Made by a program: the position numbers and the translations under genes. Positions 5,455 to 6,698 of a stretch of 6,698 bases of DNA are shown here, piece by piece. Within the stretch, counting starts at the first letter, position 1. Each line of letters opens with the position of its first letter. The notes under the pieces are model-generated. The model had not been told where the DNA came from, made no database searches, and saw only the letters and a list, made by a program, of their open reading frames with translations. Source of the stretch: an uncultured Lachnospiraceae bacterium (GTDB taxonomy: Bacteria; Bacillota; Clostridia; Lachnospirales; Lachnospiraceae); the NCBI GenBank assembly GCA_902784025.1, contig CACZTF010000089.1:1-6698 (forward strand), read 5' to 3'.

Positions 5455-6060
5455 CTAAAGAACCTGATACATAAAAATACATCCATAATCAAATCGCGGT
5501 TTCAGCCTGTTATGTAAATTATACTCGTCACATTTTTCTAATCGTTTGAAACCATATTCACTCATATACACATCAATAAGTCTTTTCTCAGGTAAAGCAA
5601 AAATATAAAGAACTTTCACACCAATCCATTTCTGAACTTTTTTTACTATAGGAATAACAAAATCATTAAAAACAATCATTCCGCTACCCTTTTTCTCCGG
5701 ATGTGCAACAATATATCTCTGGTTAATGGCAAATTCTGCAAGCTCTATACCGGGTAATGTTTCAAAATTTGCCACACTCTCCCCAATCGTTAAATCTATA
5801 CTCTCCTGAATGGAAAACAGACCGGCTTTCAAAGAAAAGTACCCGACAATTTCGTCTGTAATAATATCTCTTACAATGTACGTCCTGTTTTCATTAAATC
5901 TTTCATCAATAAACGATCGTTCTTTTAAATAAATCTCAAGTCCTTTGCCTCTTTCGTGCAAAACAAAAAAATTTTTCTTTATTTCCTTAACAATACTTCT
6001 GTCATCAGTTAAATGTTCACAATAAAATAACTCATTGGAAAGTATTTTATCGCTTTTCAT
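5455..6060 (-). CDS. GNAT-like acetyltransferase domain protein, 201 aa, candidate toxin of a TA pair
   Basis: The C-terminal half reads as a divergent GNAT N-acetyltransferase core. A strand IELAEFAIN (105-113) leads to a motif-A-like EKKGSG (122-127; the usual form is Q/R-x-x-G-x-G/A, here with Glu first). Next come a long helix (128-146), the strand LYIFALP (151-157), a helix ending in SEYGFKRL (167-174), like the common Y-x-x-x-GF element, and a final strand DYGCIFMYQVL (191-201). The N-terminal part has IVRDIITDEIVGYFSL (62-77), which fits strands 2-3. Proteins of this kind paired with a small upstream gene act as tRNA-acetylating toxins in the TacT/AtaT systems; that role here is inference. 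The ATG at 6060 lies inside the last codons of the upstream gene (14-base overlap) with only a weak AAAGAG, pointing to translational coupling. Base composition is much lower in GC than the neighbouring dehydrogenase. Confidence 0.75.
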   Translation of the reverse strand: MKSDKILSNELFYCEHLTDDRSIVKEIKKNFFVLHERGKGLEIYLKERSFIDERFNENRTYIVRDIITDEIVGYFSLKAGLFSIQESIDLTIGESVANFETLPGIELAEFAINQRYIVAHPEKKGSGMIVFNDFVIPIVKKVQKWIGVKVLYIFALPEKRLIDVYMSEYGFKRLEKCDEYNLHNRLKPRFDYGCIFMYQVL

Positions 6061-6223
6061 TCAACTCTTTTTCTGCCTTTTTAATCTTGTCTATAGCCGC
6101 TTTTGTTTTCGCTCTCCTCTCCTCATCCGAAACCGGTTTTGAATTCAATATCTGCTCAAATATCCTTTTCCCCAACTCCGGCGGAAGATTAGTTAAGCTG
6201 GGCTTTCCGTAAGTAACGGACAT
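6047..6223 (-). CDS. Small charged protein, 58 aa, candidate antitoxin
   Basis: This is a 58-residue protein: a proline-containing N-terminal part (MSVTYGKPSLTNLPPELG), a short helix (KRIFEQILNSKP), then a highly charged helix rich in Lys, Glu and Arg from about residue 34 to the end (SDEERRAKTKAAIDKIKKAEKELNEKR). I do not recognise a named family. No ribbon-helix-helix or helix-turn-helix motif is obvious. Its size, charge, position just upstream and 14-base overlap with the GNAT-like gene fit an antitoxin. The ATG at 6223 is chosen because AGGAGGAGG (6232-6240) lies 7-8 bases upstream; the GTG at 6232 in the same frame would overlap that site. The pair has a possible promoter at 6250-6258. 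Confidence 0.7.
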   Translation of the reverse strand: MSVTYGKPSLTNLPPELGKRIFEQILNSKPVSDEERRAKTKAAIDKIKKAEKELNEKR

Positions 6224-6249
6224 AAGCAACACCTCCTCCTATTGCAAAC

Positions 6250-6278
6250 ATTTTATCACAAATAAAAACTTTTTAAAA
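6250..6278 (-). promoter_or_regulatory. Possible promoter of the small-protein/GNAT pair
   Basis: The minus strand reads TGA-TAAAAT (6258-6250), an extended -10, with a weak TTTTAA (6278-6273) 17 bases upstream. The start would be near 6243, leaving a leader of about 20 bases that carries the AGGAGG site. A palindrome TTAAT-T-ATTAA (6299-6309) lies just upstream and could be an operator, but the region is so AT-rich that this may be chance. Confidence 0.45.
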
Positions 6279-6380
6279 CACAAAAGAATGTGAAGGGATT
6301 AATTATTAAGATTAACTAAAGATATCCATTTGAATAAAAACGTATGTCGCATTTTACTATAAATTATTTAAAAACACAAT

Positions 6381-6414
6381 AAAGAAAAAAGGCGAAGCAC
6401 ATTCGTCTCCGCCT
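6381..6414 (-). terminator. Intrinsic terminator of the surface-protein gene
   Basis: In the minus-strand transcript AGGCGGAG (6414-6407) pairs with CTTCGCCT (6397-6390), an 8-bp stem with one G-U pair and a 9-base loop, followed by TTTTTCTTT (6389-6381). It lies about 95 bases beyond the stop of the partial gene at 6508. Confidence 0.82.
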
Positions 6415-6469
6415 CTTTTAAGTAGTATAGAATGAAATCCACAAACAATTTACAACATTTATCTAATAA

Positions 6470-6486
6470 TGGAAAGTACCACTTTT
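6470..6486. repeat. 17-base motif TGGAAAGWACCACTTTT, copy 2
   Basis: TGGAAAGTACCACTTTT sits 21 bases past the stop of the partial surface-protein gene, before its terminator. It differs from the copy at 5241-5257 by one base and here contains an exact AAAGT-ACC-ACTTT dyad. Confidence 0.5.
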
Positions 6487-6507
6487 CGTATTTTTTAAGG
6501 TATCAGA

Positions 6508-6698
6508 TCACAGCTCTCCTGCGCCACTTAAGTCCGCCGTTTCGGTATAACTTTCTACAGTAATGGTATATTCCGACTCACCCTGCACCAGCACATTTCC
6601 GGCAGTGTCCTTTACAGTTACTGACTTTCCTGAAGCATCCGTTATCTTACCGGCGTTGTACAGATCACTTACCACCGAATCACCGGTCACTGTCCATG
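6508..6698 (-). CDS. C-terminal end of a repetitive, probably secreted surface protein (5' truncated by window)
   Basis: The frame is open to the right edge, where it reads WTVTGDSVVSDLYNAGKI; the GTG at 6690 is simply the Val in this stretch and not a start. The visible 62 residues are rich in Thr, Ser, Val, Gly and Asp with alternating short strands (WTVTGDS, GKSVTVKD, GNVLVQGES, EYTITVESYTETAD) and no cysteine. This matches the beta-helical, carbohydrate-or-adhesion-type repeats seen near the C terminus of large extracellular Lachnospiraceae proteins. It ends ADLSGAGEL with no sortase motif or membrane anchor. Export cannot be verified because the N terminus is outside the window. Function is not assignable. 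Confidence 0.65.
   Translation of the reverse strand, partial: WTVTGDSVVSDLYNAGKITDASGKSVTVKDTAGNVLVQGESEYTITVESYTETADLSGAGEL

Overview
The window looks like a chromosomal segment of a low-to-mid GC Firmicute, most likely a Lachnospiraceae-type gut or rumen Clostridium relative. This is inferred from strong GGAGG ribosome binding sites, A-rich AT-skewed intergenic DNA with U-tract terminators, and protein styles common in that family: a NPFSLYFGK-type P-loop ATPase, a SIDHLKMGLIRS small P-loop kinase and a VTGDS...LYNAGKI surface protein. No rRNA, tRNA, CRISPR array or IS element was seen.

Layout, left to right. Bases 2-295 (+) are the C-terminal third of an ABC ATPase resembling CbiO/ECF metal-transporter subunits, ended by a bidirectional terminator. 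Facing it on the minus strand are a short FmdE-family protein (368-775) and, upstream and overlapping it, an N-terminal fragment of a P-loop ATPase with a foreign-looking tail (750-1244). A 330-base gene-free gap (1245-1574) holds an ordered repeat array (10-bp units nested in a 39-bp unit), then a near-consensus promoter with a dyad at its -35 box. That promoter drives a short-chain dehydrogenase (1575-2360, +). A strong terminator separates it from a minus-strand block: a radical SAM protein (2508-3602), a small P-loop kinase-like protein (3758-4267) and a second short-chain dehydrogenase (4443-5183). These look like separate transcription units, because a promoter lies in front of the radical SAM gene and a terminator-promoter junction lies in front of the kinase gene.

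From about 5455 to 6223 (-) is an AT-rich two-gene cassette: a 58-residue charged protein whose end overlaps a 201-residue GNAT-like protein. Its architecture suggests a type II toxin-antitoxin module with an acetyltransferase-like toxin; this is inference. The right edge (6508-6698, -) is the C-terminal end of a repetitive, probably secreted surface protein, followed by a good terminator.

The genes do not form one obvious pathway. The best links are local: the FmdE protein beside a metal-type ABC ATPase, and the overlapping small-protein/GNAT pair. The items most worth a second look are the GNAT cassette, the nested repeat array, the ATPase remnant, the palindromes upstream of the second dehydrogenase, and a 17-base motif found in two intergenic regions.
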